A DNA stretch of 64,000 nt from Botryosphaeria dothidea (taxonomy: Eukaryota; Ascomycota; Dothideomycetes; Botryosphaeriales; Botryosphaeriaceae): NCBI GenBank assembly GCA_011503125.2, contig WWBZ02000062.1, positions 620,001-684,000 on the forward strand, written 5' to 3'. Position numbers and translations under genes: made by a program. The notes beneath the pieces are model-generated. The model had not been told where the DNA came from and did not search any database. It saw only the letters and a program-made list of their open reading frames with translations. Position 1 is the stretch's first letter. The number at the start of each line of letters is the position of its first letter. This document shows positions 11,365 to 24,400 of this stretch, one piece after another.

Positions 11365-12531
11365 TGCTGCTGCGGTGGTAGGAGAGGTCGGCGGCGAGTG
11401 TCTGGACGAGGGCTGCGGGGGGTGGTTGCGAGAGGGTGCCGGATGCGGCGGTGATGGCGGGGAGGCGCTGGATTTTTATATTACCTGGGGCGCGGGCGCC
11501 GGCACAGGCACAGGCACCGGGCAGCTGGGGCAGCTCAGAAGGAGCATCACGTCAGGAGGCTGCGGATGGGATGGTACCATCTCTTGGAGACGAGTCGTGA
11601 GCTCGGCTCGCGGCGCTGTCGAATGGGGGGCCTCCGCGGTCAGCTAGCCCCAGGGCTGCGGTGGAAGCAGCTCCCCGTCCCCGGCGGCCGAATAACGAGG
11701 AGCGGACGTCGCGGCGAGGCGGTGGGGGGTTTCCTTCGCAGAGTGCTTTTTCATGAAGCGCGGTTGACGAGCAAAAACCGGGCGAGCTGGCCTCTGTGTA
11801 ACCCGGCCACGGGCTGCAATTGGAGACGTCGGATCTCTGGCGGCGCAGTGCGAGCCCGCGCAGGCCAGCGAGCCCACAAAACCGCGCGCTCGCCGCAGTG
11901 CGATCTGCGGCGAGATCTGCCTGCCAGCCCGGAGCACGGCTTGCAGCCCACGTGCCGGAGCCGTTCGCATGAGCTGCTGCTTGCGGGGCATGTCCGCCGA
12001 CAGAGGCGCGCCCGCTGCAGCGCCGTGCAGCGCGGCCAATGCCTGGTGCGGTGCTGGAGCTGGCGCTGGCGCTGGCGCTGGAGCTGCCGCCTGCCTGTGC
12101 TGGAGCTGCCGCATGCCTGCGCTGCTGCCGGGCCGCGGCCGTTATCAACGAACGCGGAGACGCCAGGGGTGCACGCACGTCGGCGTGCCCATCACACCTC
12201 AACGACTCCTGCTCAGCAATCTGGAGCCAAGCTGGCGCAGCACCCCGCTCTCGGGGCAACCCAGCGCTCCGGTACGGGTCATCGCCTTGGTCCAATTGCT
12301 GGGTGGTCCAATCACTATCAAGCCAGAACTGCCCCTACCGTGCGCGTGGCTTCGCTGCGGGCCTTGCCGTTGCTCGCCAGGATCCCAGAGCCCTCCCAGT
12401 GTCATTCGCCCGCCCAACAAGCTCCCACCGTGCATTTGCCCATTCTAGGTAGCTGCCAACTGCGCGGAAGCTAAGCCCTGCGCGTGCCGCACTCCTAACC
12501 CCCCCCGTCGCCTCTATATCCCGAGCCTGCC
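11365..12531. other. GC-rich spacer between HIS2 and FKBP genes
   Basis: Both neighbours are on the minus strand, so this holds the FKBP promoter/5' UTR and the HIS2 3' end. Frames of up to 302 codons in all directions are products of GC richness; none shows a domain. A CAG/CCA-like hexamer tract (GCTGGC/GCTGGA, about 12052-12092) is present. Confidence 0.6.
12052..12092. repeat. Imperfect GCTGGC/GCTGGA hexamer tract
   Basis: A run of alternating GCTGGA and GCTGGC hexamers in the GC-rich spacer. Translated frames give Ala-Pro or Ser-Ala strings, which explains long spurious open frames here. Confidence 0.7.
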
Positions 12532-13598
12532 TCACGCCGCCTGTGTCGCCAGCTGCGCGGAGAGCTCTGCCGTCTCTACCCTCGCCAGCGCGATGCCGGG
12601 AAAACGCGCGTCTGGCCCGGCCTCGCCCGCCTGCAGGAAGAACACCTCGCGGATCCCGACGCGCTCGAGGAACCCAGCCAGCCGTGCGTAGTTGGTGCCG
12701 ACGTGCTCGACCTGGTGGCTGTCGTCTGACAGCGTGAACCGCCCTCCGAGCCCCAGAAATGCCTGATTCAAGTTTGCATCAGAACGCGCGCTGACCACAC
12801 TGACAAACCGAACATCCTGCCTAAATACGTACCTCGCAGATTTCGCTCGTCGGGTACGGCTCTAGCAAGCCCTTGCGCAGCCCTGCCGTATTCAATTCTA
12901 GCAAGCCGCCGTAAGCGGCCGTGAATTCCAGATTGCGCTGTATCCTGCGCCAGACGCCGTCCCACTGCCGGAGCTTCCGGTCTGGCTCGTCGCTCAGCAG
13001 CCGCACCAGGTCGAAGTGTCCGACAATTGGTGGCCGCAGCGCCTGCAGCATCGAGTGCTGCGCGTCAAAGTAATCCTCGAACAGCCGTTCGTCGCTGCCC
13101 CCTGCCCGCCGCCGCGCCTCCGCATACATGGCCTTGTCGAAGTCGATGGGCACCGTGTGCATGTGGTGGACCGAGCCGATGAACAGGTCGAACTGGTACT
13201 GTTGCTGCAGCCTCGCGATCCGCTCCCGCGAATCAGGCTCCCGTATCCATTCCGTCTCCATGCCGATGAGGATCTTGATCTGCGACCGGTAAACCTCACG
13301 TAGCCGCACCGCCTCGCCGTAGTAGTCATCGAACAGCTTCGTGAGCCCCGCCGAGTCCGTGGTCTAGATGCGCACCCCTGTGTCAGCCCTCGCTGCTACT
13401 GCTGCGCATCCGTGCGCTCGCTGGGAGAACGAACGTACGCACTTCCTCGGGGTACAGATCCTCGTTGCCGCGGGGGATGTGCTCCGTCAGCGCAAACGTG
13501 TGGAACCCTTTGGCGATTGCCGCCTGGATCATCTCCTCCAGCGTGCCCTTCGCATGGGCGCAGAACTGCCCCGAGTGGCTGTGGTGGGAGAAGGGCAT
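12532..13598 (-). CDS. HIS2: Histidinol-phosphatase (PHP family)
   Basis: Three exons (13598-13443, 13363-12833, 12762-12532), with introns of 79 and 70 bp, both phase 0; 305 aa. It hydrolyses L-histidinol phosphate to L-histidinol, the penultimate step block of histidine synthesis. PHP-domain metal ligands are visible: HHSHSG at residues 5-10, LTEH, E88 in GMETEW, the GSVHHMH motif, HFD, and a terminal DDSHQVEHVG. I chose ATG 13598 (MPFSHHSHSG); the frame runs two codons further upstream only to a TTG. Length is a little below the ~335 aa of yeast His2. The region between DRKLRQWDG and ELNTAG matches the fungal subfamily. It is tandem with the FKBP gene, with no sign of a shared function. 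Confidence 0.92.
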
Positions 13599-15256
13599 GG
13601 TCAAACGTGCTGAGCGGCTTCTTGGGCTTGCGTTGAGGAAGGAGTTTCTGCGCGCGATAACGCGTGCGAAGCTAGTGGAAGGGTTGCTGACGTCTGGTGG
13701 GGCGCCTCGGACCCTCGGCGAACCAGCACCAAACCATAATCATCAATCCCCCACGGCTTCGGGCTCACTCCCCAGCTGCTGACCGGTCACTCGGGTGCTT
13801 TAAGCTCTTCGTCAAATCCTCGTACGATTCACCACCATTTCTTGGCTTGAGTCATCCTCGTCCCCGTAATCTGTCCTGGCTGTCTGATTGGCACCAGTAT
13901 TTGGCTTCAATTGCGGCAATCGATCTCCCGCCTTCACTATTAAAGTTCGCTTTGCCATCTTGCACGTGAGATCAACTATGCTACTCAGGACCATAGACGG
14001 TAGGAAACACAATCGCAATCCAGCTTGAAGGTAACTATGTCACAAAGTCAATCTCACAATTACGATTATTCCTTGGACGCTTGATAAGACGGTAAGACAG
14101 TAAGACGAAGACTTTTTTTTATGCCTCTTAATATGGGGAAAGTCAAAAGAAGCTACGTAGTTGTGCCCATTGATAGATAAGCTCTTATGGACTATCGCAG
14201 AAACTTGGCAGTGGGCTTCATCGGCAGGACCGACACCACCCTCTTGCATGGGTCCGGATGGAGTCATCACTGTTTTCTTTGACCATCTGTGTGCGGATAA
14301 CTACTTCAGATCAACATCCTGATTCCTGTCTCTTCGTGTGTGCAATATTCAAGCAAGGTGTCCAAGGGGATACCCTGATGGACGCTGAACTTCAAGGCCT
14401 TTTGGACTTCCTCGAACAAAACTACCAGTATCTTTCTGGGGAACCATCGGAGAATATCAAACTCTTCGCTCTTGGTACATAGTTGCCCTTATCACTTCGC
14501 GGCTTCGCTCTCACCTTCAAGCCTGCTACCATGCTACTCTCTTCTACTACTTTCGTAATGCACTCACTTCCCTTGTCGCCTCTGCACCTTCCTACTTCGT
14601 GATTGATGCTGATTTGTCGCTTCACTACGATCGAGTTGCGTTGAACCAGCGCTGCACCTCCCTTCTGTGATCACCTTTCTGTATTATTTCCATAACCGGC
14701 CGCGCTCACTATATTCCTCCGCAACTTTCTTTTCACTTCAACCCTGCTCTTTGTCCAATGATCTTGCTCCACATCGCCACACTCAGATCTCAGTGTCGCC
14801 GCTCCTCCCACTTTCGAATGTTTGTCGTCCAGCATGTCTCGAAAGCTTCTTTGTCTATTCACTGTGGAGCCAGCAGCCAATTGCTCCTTCGATCTTGCGC
14901 ATTCCTACGCTCACCCCACAGCTTCTCGTCGGCCTTCACAAGATCTGGCACACTGCTTCTGGAAGCATCTCTCGCGAACTCGAACTGGATGTTCTTTGGT
15001 TTTCTCCGGAGAGGCGAGGTCTCGTTTCCCCGTCCTGGAAAAGAAGCTCGGCTGGAGCCGTGACTTGACATACTTCATTTTCTCCACTTCCCCTAAGTTC
15101 TTTCGTCTCCAACTTGATTTTATCAGTTGATTTGCTTACCCGTAATCTACTTCGAAGGATTTCCTGGGCATCTCTCTTCGTCCTGTGCAATTTTGGAGAC
15201 GACAACTTGGCAGGATAGTATATATTGAATCATCTCCTACCCATTCACAATTAACT
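13599..15256. other. Gene-free spacer upstream of HIS2 and of tRNA-Arg
   Basis: About 1.66 kb. The left part is the HIS2 promoter side. The rest is AT-richer with frames below ~130 codons that lack domains or codon bias. I see nothing convincing in it. Confidence 0.6.
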
Positions 15257-15328
15257 GGCCGGTTGGCTCAATGGTAGAGCATTCGCCTCCTAAGCGAAAG
15301 GTTGTGGGTTCGAGTCCCATGCTGGTCG
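15257..15328 (+). tRNA. tRNA-Arg (anticodon CCT)
   Basis: A 72-nt cloverleaf without intron. The acceptor stem GGCCGGT pairs with GCTGGTC (three G-U pairs), D-stem GCTC/GAGC, anticodon stem TTCGC/GCGAA around loop CTCCTAA (anticodon CCT, positions 15289-15291), T-arm GTGGG-TTCGAGT-CCCAT, discriminator G. The A-box (TGGCTCAATGG) and B-box (GGTTCGAGTCC) are intact. It decodes AGG. Confidence 0.95.
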
Positions 15329-15350
15329 TCTTGCAGCCGAGGCGCTGTTA

Positions 15351-15362
15351 TTTTTGTTTTTT
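15351..15362 (+). terminator. RNA polymerase III terminator of tRNA-Arg
   Basis: T5-G-T6 starting 22 nt after the tRNA, the usual poly-T stop for Pol III. Confidence 0.8.
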
Positions 15363-16293
15363 CTTTCTCTTGGTTGTATTTTACAGACTAGAGCGAGTGG
15401 ATGTCAATTTTGCTGCACTCTGGTGACAACTATTGTATGGGTGGCTGTCTGGAAGCTAGCGAATAGGGTGGAAAAGAAGGGCTAGGGGAGATAACATACA
15501 TCGCGGGAGTCACACTGCTGATTGTAAATACTAATGCTTTAGGGAAGGTGATGGATGCTAGACAAAACGTGGTACAGCACTTGTTATTGATCTTTTTTGT
15601 ATAAAGAGCAATACTGGGGATGCAATAAGTCTGTGGACCATTCTTGACGTTGAAGTATGTGGACCTGCTGGCAAAAATGCAGCGATGCATAGCAATGGTT
15701 AAAACTTCTTCTGTTGAATTTCATATTCCTTCTTTAAGGGATTCATCTTGAGGAAAGCAATCGAACGATACTACTGCTGGGCCCTGGACTTGTGCGGCTG
15801 TGTCAATTTACGCCTAGAGCGCTGAGATGGTTGAAAAGAATCTTGGTTGGCATACTAGATTCTGGAAGTGGAACGTTGAAGTCGGAGCAGACCATCCCAT
15901 CCTGACCATTTTGGTTTCGTATTCAATAAAGAGGTTGAAACTGAAAGCACGTTGCATTAAAACCACCATGTGGCCATGAGCATTGGTGGGGGACGAACAG
16001 TAGCGCACAGACCACGTCAATCTTTCTGCGCTGGCGGGGGTGAACTGCGTTATCGGACGTTTGGGAAAGCATTATCAAGTCATGTGCAAACTACGCTGAA
16101 TGGAACGGACTTTTATCAAATTTTACATTTAACAATCTGATGGGCCAACTATCATGGAAGAAGTGGAATTTCCGGTGTTCACCTTGTATCAAGCAGTGAT
16201 GACTCATCCTCGATTGCTTGCAACTTCGATGTAAATGGCAGCCCGAACCCTTCGTCATCAAAACACCAGAACTCAAAAGTCAAGACCACGACA
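15363..16293. other. Spacer between tRNA-Arg and the Nudix gene
   Basis: AT-richer DNA with short frames on both strands and no recognisable protein. It contains the Nudix promoter at its right end. Confidence 0.6.
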
Positions 16294-17000
16294 ATGTCTC
16301 CGCCAGCCAGGAGACTACCCAAGATAGGCGTGGGCGTTTTCGTCCTCAACGATCAAGGCCAATTCATCATCGGCCAGCGCAAGGGAAGCCATGGCTCAGG
16401 TACGTTCAACGTATCTTCTTGGACAACTTTCATTGCGAGCTTGAGGCATTCTGAGAATATTATGGGCCCGGATGTTTCATATTCCCCTCTGCTTCGCGCA
16501 GTGATGCAAATTATTTCGTATTTCGTAACTCGTAATTTCTTGTGTTCTCTTTGTTGCTGACCACCAGACCGAAAGGTACCTGGGCGCTCCCCGGCGGGCA
16601 TCTCGAGTTCGGGGAAACCTTCGAGACGTGCGCAACAAGGGAGACGCTCGAAGAGACGGGCCTGGAGGTGGCGGATGTGCGCTTCTTCACCGCGACGAAT
16701 AACATCATGACCGACGACGATGCGCACTACGTGACCATTTTCATGACGGCCAAGATAAGCGGTGAAAAGACTGAGCCCGAGGTGAATGCTCAAATGTGAA
16801 GTTTTGTCCCAAATTTACTGACGCTTTCATAGCTTGTCGAGCCGGAGAAGTGCGAGGGGTGGCGGTGGATCAGCTGGGAGGAATTGCGGACGTGGGCGGA
16901 GAACTACAAAGCGGGGCACAAGGACGCGCCGAAGCTGTTTCTGCCGCTGCTCGACATCTTCGCGCATCGGCCTGGACTAAGCCCTCTCCAGAATGCATGA
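16294..17000 (+). CDS. NUDT15-like Nudix hydrolase
   Basis: Three exons (16294-16399, 16576-16781, 16833-17000), introns of 176 and 51 bp; 159 aa. The Nudix box fits GX5EX7REUXEEXGU exactly, running from G43 (GHLEFGE) through RETLEETGL. KGSHGSGTWALPGGHLEFGETFE, HYVTIFM and VEPEKCEGWRWISWEEL are hallmarks of the NUDT15/MTH2-like branch, which hydrolyses nucleoside di/triphosphates such as modified dGTP. Exon 1 joins exon 2 at an AAAG acceptor; using the closer CCAG would break the GTWALPGG motif, which decides the site. Convergent with the Cue1-like gene, 127 bp between stops. Cytosolic or nuclear; no targeting signal seen. Confidence 0.9.
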
Positions 17001-17127
17001 GGATGATATAGACATGGGTGGAGTAGGAAGGACGCTCTTGGAGAGTGGTATATTTATTTCACTTGGGTAATTTGACATTGCTCCATGATTAACGTGGCTG
17101 GAAAATGACGACCGAACAAGGCAGCAG

Positions 17128-17772
17128 TTATGACTGTGCGGTCTTAGCCTTATCCTTCTCTATCATCTTTCTCCGCGCAGCCAGGATCATTTCCTCGCGC
17201 CGGCGCTGCAGGTTCTGCTGGCGTTCGGCCTTGTTCTGCGACCAAGCGGACTTCTTGAGCGTCTCCTCGGCGGGAGTGGCGGCGGTGTCGTCTTGGATCT
17301 TGGACGCGAGTTTGTATCTTGTTATCAAGTCGGGCTTGGACGGTGCAGGCGCGGAGTTACGGTTCGACGGGCCTTGACTGGCAGCGGGTTGGGCGGGCAT
17401 GGGGGGCTGATACGACGGAGGTGGCTTTTTTCAGAGAAACTGGAGTTGGTTAGCCGTTCGGTGGCAGCAGTGGAAGCTGTGACGTACCGATTCTAGACCC
17501 GTACCACCTAGGATTCGCTCTGTGGTGGCGGCAACGTTGTTGCCATTGCGCGAAAGGTCCCACATGATGTCGCGGCGGTTGAGCTGGGGGAACATCTGCG
17601 ATATCTGCTCGACGGCGGCGGGGTTCACGCGCGGGGCAGCATTGCGGGCGCCATGTGGCCTCTGGGGGCTCTGGCCAGAGGGCGACGAGTTGTACCAGCG
17701 GAAAATGAGGAAGCTGACGACAACTATGACGAGCAGCTGCGGGATGTTGAGGGTGCTGCCGCTGTCGGACAT
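17128..17772 (-). CDS. CUE1: Cue1-like ER membrane CUE-domain protein
   Basis: Two exons (17772-17488 and 17424-17128) around a 63-bp phase-0 intron; 193 aa. Residues about 9-25 (IPQLLVIVVVSFLIFRW) form one N-terminal membrane anchor. A CUE ubiquitin-binding domain follows at about 52-90 (VEQISQMFPQLNRRDIMWDL), and a basic/glutamine-rich helical C-terminus (SAWSQNKAERQQNLQRRREE). In yeast Cue1 anchors the E2 Ubc7 at the ER and activates it for ER-associated degradation. The order anchor-CUE-C-terminal E2-binding helix is the same here and the length is near yeast Cue1 (203 aa). The symbol is by architecture, not by tested orthology. Confidence 0.8.
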
Positions 17773-18865
17773 GAGCGGAGGTAGGCAGCGGACGCGGCTT
17801 CGGGATTGGATTTGTGGAGGCGCGTAGGCGAGGAGGACAGATATGGATCGGTGGGTGACGGGTGGTCACGTCGGCGGCGATTCTGGGGTGCGGACGCCGT
17901 GAGCAATGTTGTGCTTGGGTGGGAGCGTTGAGGGCGTGGGTGGGTGAAGGCGTGCGTGTGAGCGTGTCGTCAGTAGCAGGCCGAAGCGCGCCCCCTGCCG
18001 CGCCCGTAAGTCAAGCATCCATGCGCTGTCGGCCATGTCAAACAAAAAAAATTCCACTGTCACTCACCAGCGCACCCACTGGACAACAAAGCCCGCCGAG
18101 CATGTCACCGCAGCCATCAAATAGCAAAAACGCCCGATGTGGCCGTGCTGTCGCGTGGACACTCCCTCCCTTGCCGCATCGGGTAACCGGCGCCATCGTG
18201 GTCTAACACTTGCCCTGCAGAATGACCGTCTATTGCCGTCCCACCGCTCTCTAGTAGCAGCACCTGGGCGGATATTCGACAGCTATTTCTCCGCCTCGTG
18301 CACGCACTTTCCCACTCTTGATACAGACTTCTACGCATGCTATGCGCACCCCAGCCAGTGGCAGCATCGGGCCTGGAGAAGACTGCCTACTCGAGCCCGG
18401 AAGCAGCACGCACGGCGCCGGGCAGGCAAAGCAGCGGTAGCGGGCAGATGCCGAGGGCGGCGTTTCGATTCAGCCGGAAGGGCCCGAGAGCAGATCGACG
18501 GGGTGTCAGCGTGGGGGAGCGACAAGCTCGTGCAACACAGCGGATCGCCCAGTCAAGCATTTCGCTATCCTGCATGGAGACTTCGCAGAACGCTTGCCCG
18601 AGCTGGCAGCCGGCATCCGCTTCCCATCGTCTCCAAAATTGGCCGCGTCGTCCGTCCAGCATGAATAGCAGCAGCGGCGGCTTTCCCCACGCCAAGTTTT
18701 CCCACCTATCAGCCGGCGCAGAGCCCCGCCGAGGGGCACCGAGGGGTATCGTGGGGTCCAGCATTCTTCCGCCATGCCATTTATATTCGCCGCCGCACCC
18801 AGCCATTGGCCTCGAAAACCTCTCTTTTTCTTCCCAATTGCGAGTCTCCATCTTCGACAGCAGCC
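17773..18865. other. Divergent promoter region, CUE1-like / L-galactonate dehydratase
   Basis: About 1.1 kb, with the two flanking genes transcribed away from it. GC-rich; no coding frame with a recognisable domain. No tRNA or other RNA gene seen. Confidence 0.6.
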
Positions 18866-20323
18866 ATGGTTACCATCACACACGCAACCACGCGCGATGT
18901 GCGCTTTCCGGTACCGCATTCGCTCCACTGGACCAGCGTCACGCGCCCTTGACTGACTCTTGCGCCAGACCTCTCTTGACAAGACTGGCTCTGATGCCAT
19001 GAACGCTGCTGGCGACTACTCGGCCGCCTATTGTATTCTACATACTGACGGCCAATTCGAAGGCCATGGCATGGTATCTCCACCGTCCACATCAGCTTGA
19101 CGTCAGAACCCTGCTGACCTTCTTAGACTTTCACCATCGGCCGCGGCAACGAGATTGTGTGCCAAGCGATAAGTCAACTTGCTCTGCGTGTGCAGGGCAA
19201 GTCCCTCGAGAGCCTTGTCCAGGATTGGGGCAAGACTTGGAGACATCTGGTTGCCGACAGTCAGCTGCGCTGGATCGGCCCTGAGAAGGGCGTAATCCAC
19301 CTCGCCCTCGGCGCTGTTGTCAACGCCATTTGGGATCTGTGGGCCAAGACGCTCAACAAGCCCGTCTGGCGCATCGTCTCCGAGATGTCACCCGAGGAAT
19401 TCGTCCGCTGCATCGACTTCCGCTACATCACCGACGCAATCACCCCCGAAGAGGCCATCAAGATCCTCACGGATGCACAAGAGGGCAAGGATCAGCGCTT
19501 CAAGGATGCCGAGGCTAGTCATGCTGTGCCCGCCTATACCACCAGTGCTGGCTGGCTGGGCTACGGCAAGGACAAGATGAAGGGCCTGCTCGAGGAGACG
19601 CTGAAGGCCGGATACAAGCATTTCAAGCTCAAGGTCGGCACCTCGATTGAAGACGACCGCCTCCGTCTGGGCATTGCCCGCGAGGTCATTGGCTACGACA
19701 AGGGCAACATTCTCATGGTTGATGCCAACCAGGTCTGGTCTGTGCCGGAGGCTATCGAGTACATGAAGAAGCTTGCCGATTTCAAGCCCTGGTTCATCGA
19801 GGAGCCCACCTCGCCCGATGATGTCTTCGGCCACAAGGCCATCCGCGAGGCCCTCAAGCCCTACGGCATCGGTGTTGCCACTGGCGAGATGTGCCAGAAC
19901 CGTGTCATCTTCAAGCAGTTGCTGCAGCAGGGCGCCATCGACATCTGCCAGATCGACGCCTGCCGCATGGGTGGTGTCAACGAGGTTCTGGCCGTGCTGC
20001 TGATGGCTAAGAAGTTCAACGTTCCCATCGTACCCCACTCCGGAGGTGTCGGTCTGCCGGAGTACACACAGCACCTGAGCACCATCGACTACGTGGCTGT
20101 CAGTGGTAAGCTCAGCGTGCTGGAGTACGTTGACCACCTGCACGAGCACTTCCTCCACCCCAGTGAGATCAAGAACGGTTACTACGTTACGCCTGCTTCA
20201 CCTGGCTACAGCGTTGAGATGAAGGCGGAGAGCATGGACAAGTTCGAGTTCCCTGGCAAGGATGGTGTCAGCTGGTGGAAGAGCGAGGAGGCGAGACCAA
20301 TCTTGGAGGGTGAGAGGATATAG
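18866..20323 (+). CDS. lgd1: L-galactonate dehydratase (enolase superfamily)
   Basis: Three exons (18866-18910, 18969-19073, 19127-20323), introns of 58 and 53 bp, both phase 0; 448 aa, the length of Trichoderma LGD1 (450). It dehydrates L-galactonate to 2-keto-3-deoxy-L-galactonate, the second step of fungal D-galacturonate (pectin) catabolism. It belongs to the mandelate-racemase branch: KLK at 217-219, metal ligands D249 (MVDANQVW), E275 (WFIEEPTSPDD) and E304 (TGEMCQ), catalytic-type H354 (PHSGGVGL). The N-terminal exons supply the DVRFP / TSLDKTGSDAMNAAGDYSAAY strands. Reading only the long frame would give a false GTG start at 19157. The other pathway genes (reductase, aldolase) are not in this window. 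L-fuconate dehydratase is a close alternative, but the fungal match favours LGD. Confidence 0.92.
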
Positions 20324-21486
20324 GCTTTGGGTGGAAACGTTTGTGGTGTGATTATGACGTCCATTTTGGCAAATAAAATTAGATATCAACGAATATAATG
20401 TCCCTTTCAGTTTTCAGACCTCGTCGCCCAGACTATCCTTGTGTGAAAATTGGACACCTGGCTCCTCTCTGACTCTCTGAGGCAGGGAATGAAAGACCCT
20501 TTCGCTACTGGAAACATCAAGAGGAACGTTTGTCCTCTTGCTTGGTTCCGCCAGTTCTTTACCCACCACCCTCTAACCTTTGTCATGGGATGACAGCTGC
20601 GTCAACGACATGCGCCAAGCCTACCTCATTGGGGATCTGGAACCTGGTCGCTGCCATAAAGGGCAAGGGCGAGTCCCAAGAAAGTAGTGGGTGCCCGCAG
20701 TAGTGATGGTGCCGAGCCTTGCTGAAAATGGCAATGAAGGATCACGAGGCTCACTGTTGTGATTGCTCCTTGGTAACTCCAACAGTCAAACACCATGCCA
20801 GACATTCATTATAGACCCCACAACTACGTGGCACAACCCTGAAGGACTGCATTGCAGTGCGCTCTTCTTATCCTTACAGCTCTATTGGACTGTCCAGCCA
20901 GATGCTGCCAGTATCCATCGAGGATCGCCAGTATGCAGACGCGCGGCGTCACGAGCAACAACATGTTTCGTGCCGCTGTTGCATTAGCGTTCTGCAGAAC
21001 TAACATTGACATACTACGCCACATTTGTGCCTCCAATATTTGGCGACATCTTTGACTAATGATAACGCGCCTGGTCCGCCACCACTGGGCACGATATCAC
21101 CAAGTGATCTGCAGGCTGTGCGTTTGTGGGGCCACCCTCCCACCTGCGATGGGATAACAATTGGGCCATCAACACTCTTTTCAAGGCATCAGGAAACATG
21201 TAGCAAAGAATTTTCAGTTTGAGTACGCCAATTTTTTTCCATGTGAAGAAGCAGCCCATGGGGTCGAGAAGGGGCTATTGATGATCGCCTGACTTAAGGG
21301 CACAGAATCCTTGCCTTCCTTCCTCCGAAAGATCGTTCGTCCGAGCAGGGAGCTTGAGTCCCAACTTTTCTCTCTTTTTCGCATACGTAACATATCTTCA
21401 TGAGCACTCTCCATTGCTCCAGCACGGCGTAGTCCTATCTCCATCTGAGAATGCCTTTCACCTAAGCCATTTATCATCCTACCATC
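20324..21486. other. Spacer between LGD and the STAND-N/ankyrin gene
   Basis: About 1.16 kb with only short frames that lack recognisable features. The right end is the promoter of the gene at 21487. Confidence 0.6.
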
Positions 21487-24400
21487 ATGTCAGACCCCTT
21501 CTCTGTTGCCGGAAGCGCAGTCGGTATTGTTTCACTTGGCTTGGCGGTTTGTCAAGGTATCATCGGATACTACAACGCATATAAAGGCCAAGAGGACGAG
21601 GTAGACGAGATGCTGGAGAAGACTTCAAGACTAGCCAGCATTCTGAAGCTTCTCAAGCCTCATCTTGACCGCCACAAGGTTGCTCACCCTCAAACCATTG
21701 ATCAGCTTATGTCCTGTCTGGCATCGTTCGACCAGGCAGTTGCAAAGCTGAACACCTTGATCAAGAAATGTGAGCATGCTACGGCATCACACACCTCCCG
21801 CCAGAAACTTCGGACCGTTGGGAAAAAAGCGCTTTATCCGTTTCGTCAGGAAACACTCCACATCTGGAGGGAATCAGTAACGGCATGCCAGAGGAATGTA
21901 GATATCGCAATTGGTGTGCTCCAGCTGTAGGTACTGCCGACCCGGAACTGGGATTGTCGTTGCTCATACTTCTCGATATATCAGGGAAATGCATGACACC
22001 ACGAATACGGCAGTGACCGCAGTTGCTGTCGGAAACGAGGCTATAATCCGGAACCAAAAGCTGCTTCTGAACAGGTTTGAGGAGATTCATCGTTCCATTG
22101 TGACCTCCCAGGCTCTGTTCTCGGCCCCTGCCAAGGCCGTGACCATCCCATCGAAGCTCCTTATCCCGGACCGGCATCTCGTTTCTCGAAGTGCACGGGA
22201 CGTGTCTCCACCAGCTGCTATCGCACCTTATCGGAAGGATATTTCCTTTTGCCCGTGCACTCCATACGCACGGGTCCGACAATCTCGTCTCCGATGCAGA
22301 TCAATCACCCTACTTTGGGGGAGCAAAGAGATATTTCACCATCGTGACCATTGCCCATACGCCATACCTTCCACCAGATACTACCAGTATGGCACAGAAG
22401 TCTCGGTCGGCGCCTCGGTCCGCAAGTGGACAATTCAAGCTATTCTGAACTTCAACCGAGCTCTTGGAATCTTCTCCATCACGCCGACGCTGACCTTCAG
22501 GGCCGTCGTACCCGATGACTCGCCCGCATTCACTCTGCTATCTTCTGCCTGGCATAGCAAATCACTCTCGGAGACTGAATCGGCTTTCCAGTCCTTGGCC
22601 CGCACATTCCAGAATGGGATCGCTGCGCCTACGGATATGAATGAGTCAGGGCAAACGTTACTTCATGTAAGTGGCCCAGCCCCACATAGAATCGTGTCTA
22701 AAACCTCTGAAGAAAGCTGCTCAGAATCTCAAAAACGTGCCTGAGATAGTTGTTGGCAAGGAGTTGATCGAGATATATATGAAATACCAGAAGATCGTCA
22801 TTGGCCTTCTATCGATTGGGGTACCTGCAGACCCTATTGACAACAACGGAATGTAATTAACAAGAACCTTAAATGAACCGAAGCTAGAAGTGGTGCTAAC
22901 GCTCTCCAGACATATCACAGACGCCTATTACAGCCTGACTCTTGTAGACAGATTTCACGAGAGCTTGCCGCCGGAATATACAAAATACCTGTTCCAATTC
23001 GGAGACCAGGTGGTGGAAAGGCTTGAGTTTGATTTCTCAAACTTATCCAAGATGGTTCTTGATACGGTTAAGAGAGATTACAAAACTTCCGATGGCGAAA
23101 AGATCAGGCTTGTGTCTTTTATAGCGGAGTTCCAACGTCGGTCTCCACACTTCACGGAAGGTACAGTCCTTCTTCCTCTTTTCATCCTGACTTGCTAAAT
23201 GAGGCTTCAGGTATGGAATGTGGGAAACTGAGCCATGCAATCCTACGACGCTCTTTGGAAGACGTCAAAAAGATGGTGAAGTCCAGCCCCGGAGCGCTGT
23301 ATGAACGCAATGTCCTACAGCAATCGCCTCTTCACTTGGCGGCTGGATGGCCCGCTGCCATGGAAGTTCTGCTCTCGTCCCCCACCGCTTCCGAGATTGT
23401 GAGCGTAGGTGATGCTGTCGGGCTGCTTCCTCTGGAATACGCCTGCTGGTATCCATGCTTGTCTTCAGTGCAACTGCTGCTCAAAGCGAACAGTCGGATC
23501 ACCAAAAGCATATCCTCCTTCGCATACAAGCACGCAGAGAACTCAATTCTGCGTGAGATTGCCTTTGGCGTTGCTGCCCGGAGAGGCCGCCTCCAGAAGT
23601 GGGCGCAGGACGTCTTGCCTCCGGAGACGTACCGGGATCTACTACTTCCGCCGAACGGCCATCTTGATAACAAACAGGTGCAGAATCTGGAAAGAGAGGT
23701 GTACGCGCACGCTGGGTTCGTCCCTCAGTCTCTGCGCACAACATGCTCTTTTCCGGATGAAGAGGACGATGTCGCAGACGCGCGGCACACCAGTCTCCCC
23801 GCAGCAACCATCCTGTACGAGGCCGGATTCCGATTCAATCTTGAGAAGCTGTGCCAGCAACTTGGGGTCTTCTCCGTTGATGAAAGCGAGGCTGGCCTTG
23901 ACATCGAGCCTGCCAAAATGCTTGACACGCTTGATTGGGCGCTCCAAACACAGTTCTTCGTTCAACCGCTCTACCGGATGGCGACGCTGTTGGAGAGCAG
24001 TTTCGGCTCGGCATATGGAACTAATGTCTGCTCTGCTCGCTCTGTACATCTCGAGGCGCTCGCCGTTCTTTGGTTCGGCTTCTTTGAGAGAGACCTTAGT
24101 GGCAAAGATTGCGCCTGCTCCCCTCTCGGAAGCCTCTCGGACATTTTCCTGGAAGATCAAAGCCTTGAAGCGGACCCTCGAATCCTTGAGCAGTATCCTG
24201 GGTACCGGCAAATACTTGTTCCTCGAGCCATCTTAGCTTTCGTGTTCGATGAATTGGGGTTGACGCACTCAGCCAGCTGCTACTGGACTCATTGGGTCAA
24301 TCGCGACGTCATTTCGGACATGCAAGCGGGGGAACAGCACTTGTGGATGAAGTTCAAGGAGCTGTTCGGAAGGTTGATTGAAGAATATGAGAGGCTGGAT

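Noticed and set aside
11552..12474. Long frames (up to 302 codons) on both strands
   Set aside because: They overlap in all directions in a GC-rich, repeat-containing spacer, with no domain and Ala/Arg/Ser/Pro bias.
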